Positions 1-7,573 of a stretch of 18,045 nt of DNA are shown in pieces. Made by a program: the position numbers and the translations under genes. The notes under the pieces were generated by a model, which saw nothing but the letters and a program-made list of their open reading frames with translations, made no database searches and was not told the DNA's origin. This DNA is from CAZMRQ01 sp964568795. GTDB taxonomy: Bacteria; Pseudomonadota; Gammaproteobacteria; Comchoanobacterales; Comchoanobacteraceae. The first letter of the stretch is position 1; every line of letters begins with the position of its first letter. The stretch covers positions 1-18,045 of the forward strand of contig CAZMRQ010000030.1 of assembly GCA_964568795.1 (NCBI GenBank). Reading direction: 5' to 3'.

Positions 1-89
1 CCAGGATTAGTCTCTGCCTGATTACTCGCCTGTCCGATCCCGCAGCTTACGACAAGCAGGATGCAGGTGATGTATTTTAATAGTTTCAT
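1..89 (-). CDS. Start of an exported protein, possibly a lipoprotein (partial)
   Basis: Only the first 29 codons lie in the window; the gene runs off the left edge. The ATG at 89 follows a good Shine-Dalgarno (AGGAG, 6 nt spacer). The N-terminus is MKLLKYITCILLVVSCGIG: two lysines, then a hydrophobic stretch, as in a Sec signal peptide. VVSC fits a loose lipobox (V at -3, S at -1, C at +1), so lipid attachment is possible, but ordinary signal peptidase cleavage cannot be excluded. The following residues are polar (QASNQAETNP). The function cannot be told from this fragment. It is divergently oriented from the sigma factor gene at 367. Confidence 0.6.
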   Translation of the reverse strand, partial: MKLLKYITCILLVVSCGIGQASNQAETNP

Positions 90-121
90 TGTGTTCTCCT
101 CTATAATCCTTCGACCTTCTT

Positions 122-127
122 ATTATA
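122..127 (-). promoter_or_regulatory. Possible -10 box for the partial gene at 1-89
   Basis: On the minus strand this is a perfect TATAAT about 33 nt upstream of the ATG at 89. No good -35 box lies at the right distance, so this is a weak call. The 277-nt divergent region 90-366 otherwise holds only AT-rich sequence and the candidate promoter at 234-263. Confidence 0.25.
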
Positions 128-233
128 ATACCCTTTTCTTGCATCAGGCATATTAACTTCTATTTATATTATTTATCAATAGCTTATTAGATACACATGG
201 CTTAATAACTGCTCCCAGACATAAAGAAACCGA

Positions 234-263
234 TTGACATCTCTAAAGCTATCACTCCATGAT
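234..263 (+). promoter_or_regulatory. Candidate sigma-70 promoter upstream of the rpoH-like gene
   Basis: A perfect TTGACA (234-239), an 18-nt spacer and CATGAT (258-263, 4 of 6 matches to TATAAT). This would leave a leader of roughly 95 nt before the ATG at 367. The start codon itself lacks a clear Shine-Dalgarno. I did not recognise a heat-shock-type promoter here. Confidence 0.35.
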
Positions 264-366
264 ATTCTCTTAGGACATATTAAAAATAAGTCTTGCTTTT
301 TTATTAAATCCTCAGTAGAATTAATGATCTAGATTATACCATTGACAACAAGACGATCAGCCAAAC

Positions 367-1200
367 ATGACAACATTTCAATTGCCTGCAAATTTCTGCC
401 CAACTAAGTCCCTCGATAACTATATCAAATGGGCTAATAAACAAGCTAATTTGAGTACCCATGAAGAAGCCAATCTTCTATCTATATTTCATGATGAAAA
501 AGCCGATGCGACAAAAAAGATTGAAGCAGCAAAGCATCTGATTATCAGCCACTTGAAATATGTCTGCTTTATCGCAAGAAACTACACTAATTATGGACTC
601 CCTCTTGCTGACTTAATCCAAGAAGGCAATATAGGCTTAATGAAAGCTTTAAAACGCTTTGATCCTAGCCACAAAGCAAGACTTGTCACGTACGCCGCTC
701 ATTGGATTAAAGCTGAAATTCAAGATTTCATTATCAAGAACATCCATATGGTGAAAAAAATAACCACCAAAGTAAAGAAAAAAATATGGCAGATGCTCCC
801 TTCAAGCCAACCCACACACCAAGAAGCTCAAGACATCGCAACAGAACTTAATGTGGATATCCAACAAGTGTACGACATGAGCAGTACCGTTTCTACTGAC
901 ACCTACCTAGAAGAACAACTTCCTGATCAACAAACAAAAAGAATAGACATGTTAGCATCCAATAACCAAGACAATCCGGAACACATTGTTGCTGATGATA
1001 CCCAAAAAAAACTGAGACTCATTGAAGCATCACTCGCCCTGCTCGACAATCGTGAACGTGATATCGTCTCTCAACGTTGGCTAAATGACAAGAAAACACC
1101 GCTTAAAACAATCGCTCAAACTTATAATATTTCTATTGAACGAACTAGACAAATCGAAGCCGCTGCACTGAAAAAAATAAAAACTCACATCAATAATTAA
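367..1200 (+). CDS. rpoH: RpoH-like (sigma-32 family) RNA polymerase sigma factor
   Basis: A 277-residue group 3 sigma factor that would direct RNA polymerase to heat-shock-type promoters. Region 2 (about 56-126) contains GLPLADLIQEGNIGLMKALK and HWIKAEIQ, nearly identical to the E. coli RpoH signature. Region 4 (about 215-272) ends in a helix-turn-helix (ISIERTRQIEAAALKKIK). The region 2.1 positions that tune E. coli sigma-32 stability (L47, A50, I54) correspond here to I52, A55, I59. The RpoH box expected after region 2.4 is not recognisable: about 133-145 reads TTKVKKKIWQML. The protein is slightly shorter than E. coli RpoH (284). It could be the sole RpoH or a diverged second copy; the window does not say. 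The start has a weak ribosome-binding site. The dsbA-like gene follows after 68 nt with its own candidate promoter, so co-transcription is not required. Confidence 0.88.
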   Translation: MTTFQLPANFCPTKSLDNYIKWANKQANLSTHEEANLLSIFHDEKADATKKIEAAKHLIISHLKYVCFIARNYTNYGLPLADLIQEGNIGLMKALKRFDPSHKARLVTYAAHWIKAEIQDFIIKNIHMVKKITTKVKKKIWQMLPSSQPTHQEAQDIATELNVDIQQVYDMSSTVSTDTYLEEQLPDQQTKRIDMLASNNQDNPEHIVADDTQKKLRLIEASLALLDNRERDIVSQRWLNDKKTPLKTIAQTYNISIERTRQIEAAALKKIKTHINN

Positions 1201-1207
1201 AAAACTG

Positions 1208-1236
1208 TTGCAGCATATAAAATAAGCCACTATCAT
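1208..1236 (+). promoter_or_regulatory. Candidate promoter for the Com1/DsbA-like gene
   Basis: TTGCAG (1208-1213), a 17-nt spacer and TATCAT (1231-1236, 5 of 6 matches). It lies in the 68-nt gap after rpoH and ends about 32 nt before the ATG at 1269. Confidence 0.4.
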
Positions 1237-1268
1237 ATGAAGGCAGTTATCTATACTAGGAGAGTTAC

Positions 1269-1976
1269 ATGCTAAGGAAAGTTATTCTATGCTCATCAAT
1301 ATTGTCATCAGCACTGACTTTTGCGGCAACAGAAAGCCAGCAAGAGCAATTTGACAAAATGGTTCACGCTTATTTAATGGATCACCCAGAAGTCATTATT
1401 GAATCAGTTAATCAATATCAAATCAAACAAGCTCAAAATTCACAGATTGAAGCAGAAAAATATGCAAAGACACATATTAAAGAAATTATTGGCGATAAAT
1501 CTATCCCAACTCTTGGCAACCCCAATGCCCCTATTACCATTGTTGAATTTATGGACTACCGTTGTGGGTACTGCCGTAAAGCCCATGAGATGCTGACTGC
1601 AGTGCTAAAACAACACCCCAAAGATGTCAAAGTATCTATCCGTGAATTCCCTATACTCGGACCTCAGTCCACGGAAGCAGCTAAACTCGCATTAGCTGCC
1701 TATCAAAACAGTAAATTCAAAGAAGTACACAGCTATCTATTCTCTAAAGATGCTAGTTTTTCAAAAGATGGTATCACTAAAATTAAAAAGAAATACTCAT
1801 TGAAAATCAATGACAGCAAAATTCAGGAACAACTCAACAGCAACTTCAAACTCGCTGAGAAACTCCAAATTTCTGCTACACCCGCCTTCATTATTACCAA
1901 TGGAAAAGATGTGCAGGTGATTTCAGGCTATATAGAAGCGAAACAATTTTCTGATATTATCAAAAAGATGTCTTAA
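1269..1976 (+). CDS. Com1/ScsC-like periplasmic thiol oxidoreductase (DsbA family)
   Basis: A 235-residue exported thioredoxin-fold protein. A signal peptide occupies about 1-20 (LTFAA|TE or close). An N-terminal helix reading AYLMDHPEVIIESV (about 34-47) matches the extension of ScsC/Com1 proteins, which mediates oligomerisation or surface association in some members. The redox motif CGYC is at 99-102 after FMDYR, and the cis-proline loop ATPAF has its proline at 205. Length, helix and layout resemble Coxiella Com1 more than classical DsbA. The likely role is forming or shuffling disulfides in envelope proteins, possibly with surface exposure. No DsbB/DsbD partner is adjacent. The start is firm: AGGAG at 1258-1262 with a 6-nt spacer. 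The family is certain; oxidase versus isomerase activity is not. Confidence 0.9.
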   Translation: MLRKVILCSSILSSALTFAATESQQEQFDKMVHAYLMDHPEVIIESVNQYQIKQAQNSQIEAEKYAKTHIKEIIGDKSIPTLGNPNAPITIVEFMDYRCGYCRKAHEMLTAVLKQHPKDVKVSIREFPILGPQSTEAAKLALAAYQNSKFKEVHSYLFSKDASFSKDGITKIKKKYSLKINDSKIQEQLNSNFKLAEKLQISATPAFIITNGKDVQVISGYIEAKQFSDIIKKMS

Positions 1977-2001
1977 CCTTTATTAATGAAGAAAGATTAA
2001 G
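1972..2001. repeat. AT-rich inverted repeat after the dsbA-like gene
   Basis: The arms CTTAACCTTT (1972-1981) and AAAGATTAAG (1992-2001) pair at 9 of 10 positions around a 10-nt loop. The left arm overlaps the stop codon. There is no GC-rich stem or following T-run, so it is not a classical terminator. It could be an mRNA 3' hairpin, a protein-binding site, or chance. Confidence 0.35.
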
Positions 2002-2027
2002 CTATCAGACCAGCAAGAGAGCCTGTC

Positions 2028-3716
2028 ATGTTTAATTTCTTCTCTAAAAAAGACCTTCAAAGCAAATGGCTGGCAGGATGGGACTTGCTGGCCATTACTT
2101 TTGTATTTGCTATCATTTTTGCAGTTGGTTGGTGGATACAACAAATCACGCTTCCTTCAACTAATTTGCATAACGACATATCTCTGCAACCCCGGCACCT
2201 CATTTATTACAGTCTGAAAAGTGTAGGACGAATGTTCATTGCTATTTGCTTTTCATTGCTAGCCACACTCCTATTTGGCACATGGGCAGCCAAATCAAGG
2301 CGTGCAGAAAAAATACTGCTCCCACTTATAGACATCTTTCAGTCTGTTCCTGTTCTTGGCTTCCTGGAGATCAGCGCCTGGCTATTCATGCTTCTTTTCC
2401 CGACATCTTTTACAGGACTGGAATGCGCAGCCATTTTCACAGTATTCACTGCCCAGGCATGGAATATGATCTTAAGCTTTTATCAGAGCTTGAAAATATT
2501 GCCTAAAAATTGGCAAGAGCTTTCTTCAATGTACCGCTTAACACCCTGGCAAAAGTTTTGGCGAATTGAAGTGCCATTTTCTATGCCAGGACTGTTGTGG
2601 AATACAATGATCTCTCTTTCCAGCGGATGGTTTTTTATTGTGGCCTCAGAAGTTGTGACTATAGCGCATCAGCAGTACCATCTTCCTGGCATTGGCTCAT
2701 ACATCGCTCTTGCAACACACCAAGAAGCCACCCAACCTCTTTATTATGCTATTGGCGCTATGTTCCTTATTATCTTATGCTACGATCAACTGCTCTTTAG
2801 ACCCGCGAACTATTGGGTGCTCACCGTGACGAACAGATCATGTAGAACCCCATGGGTTGTACGCTTGTATCACCATAGCCGACTGTCTACCTTCATTCCC
2901 TTCAAGTCTTTTATGAAAGCCTGGCTCAACATCTGGCCTATGTCGCCTGTACAGGCTGCACGCCAATCACACCCTCATTACCTAGCAAATATCTTTTACT
3001 TTTTCTGGTGCTTGCTATTTATTTTTGCGGCAGGATGGATCTCACTCTATCTGTATAAATACATCTCCATAACAGAACTTCTAGAAACCCTCAAGCTTGG
3101 TCTTTACACCGCCATTCGCGTCTTCATACTCATTATAGTTTGTCTACTCATATGGGTGCCCATAGGAATTAAAATTGGTCAAAAACCCCGCTTATCAGCA
3201 TGGCTGCAACCCATTATACAGTTTCTAGCGGCCTTCCCACCTCAGCTGCTTTATCCGCTTTTCACCTTCTTCATTATTCATTACCACCTCAATCCCAACA
3301 TATGGCTTTCTCCATTAATGATTCTAGGAACACAATGGTACATTCTTTTTAATGTGGTAGCGGGAATGCAGGCCATCCCTGAGTCAACACAGGCTGCCGT
3401 TAAATTAATTGGGCTACGGCATACACTCAAATGGACGAAGTGGTATCTTCCTAGCATTTTTCCTTCGCTGGTAACTGGGGTGATCACTGCATCAGGTGGT
3501 GCCTGGAATGCCAGCATCGAAGCAGAACAAGTCTTCTGGGGAAAAAATTTCCTATCGGCACAAGGTTTAGGCGCTTATATTAAACAAGCCTCCTCCCAGG
3601 GCGATATCCACCGACTGACACTCGGCATTGTTGTCATGTGTCTGTGGGTGTTTGTTATTAACCAACTGCTTTGGATCCCCCTTTACCGCATCGCCCAACA
3701 ACGCTACCGCTTTTAG
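2028..3716 (+). CDS. ABC transporter permease with two fused permease domains (NitT/TauT type)
   Basis: A 562-residue inner-membrane protein made of two binding-protein-dependent transport permease modules in one chain, the arrangement of the duplicated anion-transport permeases (COG4986 type). Module 1 spans about 20-260 and module 2 about 320-562, joined by a polar linker (about 265-315). Each module has an EAA-like cytoplasmic loop that contacts the ATPase: about 163-191 (ELSSMYRLTPWQKFWRIEVP) and about 456-484 (AAVKLIGL... then YLPSIFPSLVTG). As a self-contained pair it would form the whole membrane channel with the ATPase encoded 11 nt downstream. The substrate is unknown; relatives import nitrate, sulfonates, bicarbonate or similar small anions. 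No periplasmic binding protein gene is in the window. A modest purine-rich site (AAGAGAG, 2015-2021) precedes the ATG. Confidence 0.88.
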   Translation: MFNFFSKKDLQSKWLAGWDLLAITFVFAIIFAVGWWIQQITLPSTNLHNDISLQPRHLIYYSLKSVGRMFIAICFSLLATLLFGTWAAKSRRAEKILLPLIDIFQSVPVLGFLEISAWLFMLLFPTSFTGLECAAIFTVFTAQAWNMILSFYQSLKILPKNWQELSSMYRLTPWQKFWRIEVPFSMPGLLWNTMISLSSGWFFIVASEVVTIAHQQYHLPGIGSYIALATHQEATQPLYYAIGAMFLIILCYDQLLFRPANYWVLTVTNRSCRTPWVVRLYHHSRLSTFIPFKSFMKAWLNIWPMSPVQAARQSHPHYLANIFYFFWCLLFIFAAGWISLYLYKYISITELLETLKLGLYTAIRVFILIIVCLLIWVPIGIKIGQKPRLSAWLQPIIQFLAAFPPQLLYPLFTFFIIHYHLNPNIWLSPLMILGTQWYILFNVVAGMQAIPESTQAAVKLIGLRHTLKWTKWYLPSIFPSLVTGVITASGGAWNASIEAEQVFWGKNFLSAQGLGAYIKQASSQGDIHRLTLGIVVMCLWVFVINQLLWIPLYRIAQQRYRF

Positions 3717-3727
3717 AGGAAATGACT

Positions 3728-5032
3728 ATGACGACACCTAAACCTATACTTCTTGAAGCACATGATTTAATGGTCACTTATAATAAAGAACTGAAAAATG
3801 CCTACACAGTCCTTGATCACACCAATCTCAGTTTACGTGAAGGAGAGATAGTCGCATTAGTAGGAACATCAGGCTCTGGAAAATCGACATTGCTGCGCGC
3901 ATGCACAGGATTAATACAACCTGACCAAGGCCAAGTTCTTTACCAAAATAAGCCTATTTCTGGGCCATTGCAACAGATGAGTATGGTGTTTCAAGACTTC
4001 ACCTTATTGCCCTGGTTGAGTGTGTTAGGCAATGTAGAACTTGGCCTTGAAGCACGTAAAATCCCAATAGAGGAATGCCGTGAACGGGCACTCAAGGCGA
4101 TTGATATGGTTGGACTGGATGGCTTTGAGTCGGCATATCCGCGTGAGCTATCAGGAGGTATGTGCCAACGTGTGGGGATAGCCAGAGCACTCGCCATTGA
4201 CCCTGATATTTTATTTTTAGACGAGCCCTTCTCTTCACTCGACATCCTCACTGCAGACAACTTAAAAAATGATATCCTTGATATATGGCAAGAAGGGCAG
4301 AGCAATCTCAAATGCATTCTCTTAGTCACCCATAGCATTGAAGAGGCCGTTCGTATGTCTGATCGCATACTTGTTCTTGGTGGGCAACCCAGCAAAATTT
4401 GTAGTGAAATACTCGTCAACCTACCTCACCCACGAGATGGGATGGATCATGAAATTACAGCCGTCATTGATGAGGTGTATTTTCAGATCACCCAAGCCAA
4501 TGCGTCATTCTTGAAACGAACAACCAAAGCCAAGCTCACCCGACTTGACCAACGCTTGCCTGATATTGATATTGCTGAAATGGTTGGCTTGGTTGAAGCA
4601 ATCAATAGCCCTGAATATGAGCGTCAAGTGGAACTCTCTGAACTAAGTGAAGAACTTCACCTTGAGCTTGGTAAGCTGATGTCAATCACAGATGCTTGTG
4701 AGTATCTGAAGTTTTGCCATGTGATTCGTGGCCAGATCTCTTTAACTGATATAGGTGTTGATTTCGCACAAGCGAACATCCTTGAAAGAAAAAAAATATT
4801 CGCCCAGCAATTTCTTCAGCATATCCCCTTGGCAAGATATATTCGTCACTGCCTTGATGAGTCAGAATCACAAACAGCCAAGTACACAACCTTCCTACGC
4901 CTTCTCAGCCATGAACTGACGGAAGACAGCGCTAAAAAAGTCTTGGATACATTAATTAGATGGGGACGCTACGCAGAGATCTTTGCCTATGATGCCAACC
5001 ACGGCATTTTATCACTTGATGACCCTAATTAA
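3728..5032 (+). CDS. ABC transporter ATP-binding protein with C-terminal AAA-associated domain
   Basis: A 434-residue cytoplasmic ATPase that powers the permease encoded just upstream. All nucleotide-binding motifs are present: Walker A GTSGSGKST (46-54), Q-loop Gln89, signature LSGGMCQRVG (141-150), Walker B ILFLDEP (161-167), D-loop SLD and switch His202. The ABC domain (1-235) resembles NitT/TauT importers. Residues about 283-430 match the AAA-associated C-terminal domain found on some of these ATPases (WGRYAEIF near 412-419, RKKIF near 354-358); it is presumed regulatory. I chose the ATG at 3728: GAGGA at 3716-3720 gives a 7-nt spacer, whereas the ATG at 3722 is too close. An open frame from 3671 would overlap the permease and adds no recognisable domain. 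Its stop overlaps the stop of the opposing epimerase gene by 4 nt. Confidence 0.9.
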   Translation: MTTPKPILLEAHDLMVTYNKELKNAYTVLDHTNLSLREGEIVALVGTSGSGKSTLLRACTGLIQPDQGQVLYQNKPISGPLQQMSMVFQDFTLLPWLSVLGNVELGLEARKIPIEECRERALKAIDMVGLDGFESAYPRELSGGMCQRVGIARALAIDPDILFLDEPFSSLDILTADNLKNDILDIWQEGQSNLKCILLVTHSIEEAVRMSDRILVLGGQPSKICSEILVNLPHPRDGMDHEITAVIDEVYFQITQANASFLKRTTKAKLTRLDQRLPDIDIAEMVGLVEAINSPEYERQVELSELSEELHLELGKLMSITDACEYLKFCHVIRGQISLTDIGVDFAQANILERKKIFAQQFLQHIPLARYIRHCLDESESQTAKYTTFLRLLSHELTEDSAKKVLDTLIRWGRYAEIFAYDANHGILSLDDPN

Positions 5033-5640
5033 CAACGGTAAAGGTCAATCAACCCGCGTATATCAGCACAATTAAGTGCTGACCCAATCACAACCCCAGT
5101 AATAGCATACTGCGAGATACAATCATGCTGACTGGCATCAACACCGCCATCAAGCCATATTGGCTTTGCAATCTGACTGCATTTTGACAATGCCTCAGGC
5201 ATGAATGACTGACCGCCAAAACCTGGCATGACCGTCATCACTAAGATAGCTGATGTCTGATCAAACATTTTCTGATAATCACTGTAGCTCTCATCAGGGT
5301 TAATCACCCCTACGATAGAATGGTCACGGCATAACTGCTGCCAATCATCCTCACTGCCTGCCCAAGTGGATGGGTGCAACATCAATACATCGGCACCGAG
5401 ATTAAAATACGCGTCACATTGCGCACGCGTGGTATAACTCATCATCAAATGAACATGTATAGGACAGTCCACAATTTTTCTAATCTGCTTAATCCAAATA
5501 GGGCCAAACGCCAGATTCGGAACATAATGATTGTCCATGAAATCCAGATGAATCCCATCAACCCCTCCTTGAACATATTTCTTTATAGCAGACCCCAAAT
5601 CCAGTATATCTGCTGATAAAACTGATGCATAAACCTTCAT
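5029..5640 (-). CDS. rpe: Ribulose-phosphate 3-epimerase family protein
   Basis: A 203-residue TIM-barrel enzyme expected to interconvert ribulose-5-phosphate and xylulose-5-phosphate in the pentose phosphate pathway. Family landmarks are in order: SVLSAD (6-11), HLDFMDNHYVPN (31-42), HLM (64-66), MTVMPGFGGQSF (135-146), LDGG (163-166) and the phosphate-binding IGSA (185-188). The metal-ligand set H31, D33, H64, D164 is complete, so activity is likely. It is 20 or so residues shorter than E. coli Rpe, mainly in the segment before the DGG motif and at the C-terminus, so a related hexulose- or allulose-phosphate epimerase role is possible. It is the last gene of the ferredoxin-djlA-epimerase cluster. 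Its AGGAG overlaps the djlA stop codon, which suggests translational coupling. Confidence 0.85.
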   Translation of the reverse strand: MKVYASVLSADILDLGSAIKKYVQGGVDGIHLDFMDNHYVPNLAFGPIWIKQIRKIVDCPIHVHLMMSYTTRAQCDAYFNLGADVLMLHPSTWAGSEDDWQQLCRDHSIVGVINPDESYSDYQKMFDQTSAILVMTVMPGFGGQSFMPEALSKCSQIAKPIWLDGGVDASQHDCISQYAITGVVIGSALNCADIRGLIDLYRC

Positions 5641-5649
5641 TCTTTCTCC

Positions 5650-6588
5650 TTAAAAACCCTTTGCCTCTCGAACCAACTGATACGCTTGCTGAATAGTTTG
5701 AGCCTTCTCAGTGTATTTTTCCATCTCTGACTGACTTAGACCTTTAGCCATCAACCGATCTGGGTGGTATTTAGCCATCAGTAACCGGTAAGCTTTTTTT
5801 ACCTCTTGCTTAGAAGCAGAACGACTAATGCCAAGAAGCTGATACGCCGAGTCCAAATCGAAATGATTTTGATGATGACTCTGACCTCTGCCCTGATATC
5901 GTGAATAACGGCGTTGCTCACGGAAGCCCAAAAAGTGATACACATCTGCTAATATACGCGCTTGATGGGTATTCAAAGATCTGTTCATATCTTGATATCC
6001 GCGCAATAACGTCACCAACACATGACGCATATGAGGACTTTGCAAGAGCCATAACTGCTGTTGAGCAAATAACTCCAGCGGAGGCCTGTGCCCCGTTTTC
6101 CCCTCTCGGAAAAACTTAATCGCTAAATTTTTTTCACTTGCGGCGTAGTCAAGATTGGCCATGCATTGCTTGGAATAAGCGATATCCTGTGGACGCACTT
6201 GCCCCCCCTGCTTAGCAATGTACCCCAACGTATAAAATAGCAAATGAATAAACTGCTGATGGTGTTGATCCATCGGCTTAAAATAGCTATGAAATTGAAA
6301 CTGTCGCCGCCCTTTTGCCCCCATCATTGCCCCAACATACAACCCTAACATCAATCCCAACCAGTGCAAATGAAGCAGTGCTCCTGCAAAAAAGCCAAAT
6401 AAGCCCCAGCCCAAAGTCCTCATCACAGAAGAAGACAGGACGGATCCTTGTTTTTTATACGAGTAGCCAATGAACCCACCACCAATCAGACCCAACATAG
6501 GGGCATGAAAAAAAGACCCAATTAAATAACCCAAAAAAGCGCCGATGAACATTATCTGCCTTGTACCATATCTTGATATCTTACTCAA
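5650..6588 (-). CDS. djlA: DjlA-type membrane-anchored DnaJ co-chaperone
   Basis: A 312-residue membrane co-chaperone that would stimulate DnaK. From the N-terminus: two hydrophobic glycine-rich stretches (about 13-43 and 58-91), a TerB-like helical domain (about 107-224), a Q/H-rich linker (about 226-243) and a C-terminal J domain (244-312) with the essential HPD at 275-277 and the DjlA-type ending IQQAYQLVREAKGF. E. coli DjlA has one N-terminal membrane segment; the second stretch here matches it in position, and the first looks like an extra copy. The frame given starts at a TTG (6588) with a weak ribosome-binding site. An ATG at 6552 (Met13) has AAGG with a 6-nt spacer and is a real competitor; both hydrophobic stretches survive either choice. 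The gap to the ferredoxin gene upstream is 8 nt. Confidence 0.9.
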   Translation of the reverse strand: MSKISRYGTRQIMFIGAFLGYLIGSFFHAPMLGLIGGGFIGYSYKKQGSVLSSSVMRTLGWGLFGFFAGALLHLHWLGLMLGLYVGAMMGAKGRRQFQFHSYFKPMDQHHQQFIHLLFYTLGYIAKQGGQVRPQDIAYSKQCMANLDYAASEKNLAIKFFREGKTGHRPPLELFAQQQLWLLQSPHMRHVLVTLLRGYQDMNRSLNTHQARILADVYHFLGFREQRRYSRYQGRGQSHHQNHFDLDSAYQLLGISRSASKQEVKKAYRLLMAKYHPDRLMAKGLSQSEMEKYTEKAQTIQQAYQLVREAKGF

Positions 6589-6596
6589 TCAGGCTC

Positions 6597-6860
6597 TTAA
6601 GCGCAATCTGCTTTTTTCAATTGGAGTGCTTTGCATTTATCCTGTAACTGTGTATCTGTTTCTTTGTGATCAGGATCCGGGATAATACAATCAACCGGGC
6701 AGAATAAAACACATTGTGGTTCATCAAAGTGACCGACACATTCGGTACACTTTGCTGGCTCAATTTGAAAGATTTCGACCCCCATGAATATAGCCTCATT
6801 GGGGCACTTATCTTCACAAACATCACAGTTAATACAAGAATCGAGTATTTTAAGGCTCAT
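6597..6860 (-). CDS. yfhL: YfhL-type 2[4Fe-4S] ferredoxin
   Basis: An 87-residue cytoplasmic electron carrier with two 4Fe-4S clusters. The first motif is C9-x2-C12-x2-C15-x3-C19-P. The second is the family-specific C38-x2-C41-x8-C50-x3-C54-P, with CTECVGHFDEPQC closely matching E. coli YfhL (CTECVGHYETPTC). Extra cysteines occur at 58, 76 and 86. The electron partner is not identifiable here. It appears to be the first gene of the minus-strand cluster leading into djlA and rpe. No clear Shine-Dalgarno precedes the ATG, and no good promoter was found in 6861-6916, so read-through from the outer-membrane protein genes upstream is possible. Confidence 0.92.
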   Translation of the reverse strand: MSLKILDSCINCDVCEDKCPNEAIFMGVEIFQIEPAKCTECVGHFDEPQCVLFCPVDCIIPDPDHKETDTQLQDKCKALQLKKADCA

Positions 6861-6916
6861 GAGAAGACTGACTTTATTTCACTATACCCATAACAATTTC
6901 AACATGCCAGTAAAAA

Positions 6917-7552
6917 TCAGAAGTGGTAGGATAATGTAGCAACTGATTCCTGTTTGAATGGATGATACGTCACATTCTCGGCTGTATAGGAAAATTTAGT
7001 AAACATATACCTTAACCCCATTCTCCAATGGTCGTCGTATATATACTCTGAACCCAGACCCACATACACAGCAGGGAAATCGATGTATTTTTTTATCGCA
7101 CTGCTCATTTCAACGATATCAAGCTTAACACGCGAGAGAGATCCGCCGAACAAACCATAGACATTGACCTTATCATGTATGCGCCATATGGGCATAAAAT
7201 GAAAGCCATAATGAAATAAAACACTTGTGTTAACATCCAGATTAATAGACCGACTGAGTAGGTCCAAATCAAAATGAATAATCTTACTTTCACGTGACTT
7301 AAGAGGCCATCCTCCTAATGAAGTGGAAAAAGAAAACTTATCAGTGAATTGATGACTATAGCCAACTTCAATCAATCCTTCAGGGCCTTTTTCAGCAAAA
7401 GTGGCTGACACCTTATAATTATCTAAATCAATAGAAGTATCTGCTACTGCATAGCCAAAACTCCCCCCTAGCCAGACACCTGCATGGGCCATTGACGCAG
7501 ACAATAGTAGAGTGTATAAAAACCCTCGACATATAATTAAGCAGCTTCTCAT
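6917..7552 (-). CDS. Small outer-membrane beta-barrel protein (paralogue 1)
   Basis: A 211-residue exported protein predicted to form a small (about 8-strand) outer-membrane barrel. The signal peptide MRSCLIICRGFLYTLLLSAS ends at MAHA|G. The mature part alternates hydrophobic and polar residues in strand-length runs (for example LIEVGYSHQF, FSFSTSLGG, VYGLFGGSL, VYVGLGSEY, WRMGLRYMF) and ends in the aromatic SYHF, typical of Bam substrates. I chose the ATG at 7552 because GGAG sits 6 nt before it; an in-frame GTG at 7564 includes that ribosome-binding site. It is 21 nt downstream of a related barrel gene, so the two are probably co-transcribed. Function is unknown; adhesion, host interaction or envelope integrity are all compatible. 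Confidence 0.75.
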   Translation of the reverse strand: MRSCLIICRGFLYTLLLSASMAHAGVWLGGSFGYAVADTSIDLDNYKVSATFAEKGPEGLIEVGYSHQFTDKFSFSTSLGGWPLKSRESKIIHFDLDLLSRSINLDVNTSVLFHYGFHFMPIWRIHDKVNVYGLFGGSLSRVKLDIVEMSSAIKKYIDFPAVYVGLGSEYIYDDHWRMGLRYMFTKFSYTAENVTYHPFKQESVATLSYHF

Positions 7553-7573
7553 ATTAGACTCCACAATTACTAA

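Noticed and set aside
3671..3727. Longer start for the ABC ATPase overlapping the permease
   Set aside because: The ATG at 3728 has a well-placed ribosome-binding site and begins where the family's ABC domain begins; the extension overlaps the permease and has no family match.
3991..4419. 142-codon open frame antisense to the ABC ATPase
   Set aside because: It mirrors the conserved ATPase motifs, has no recognisable domain and no ribosome-binding site; a shadow of the real gene.
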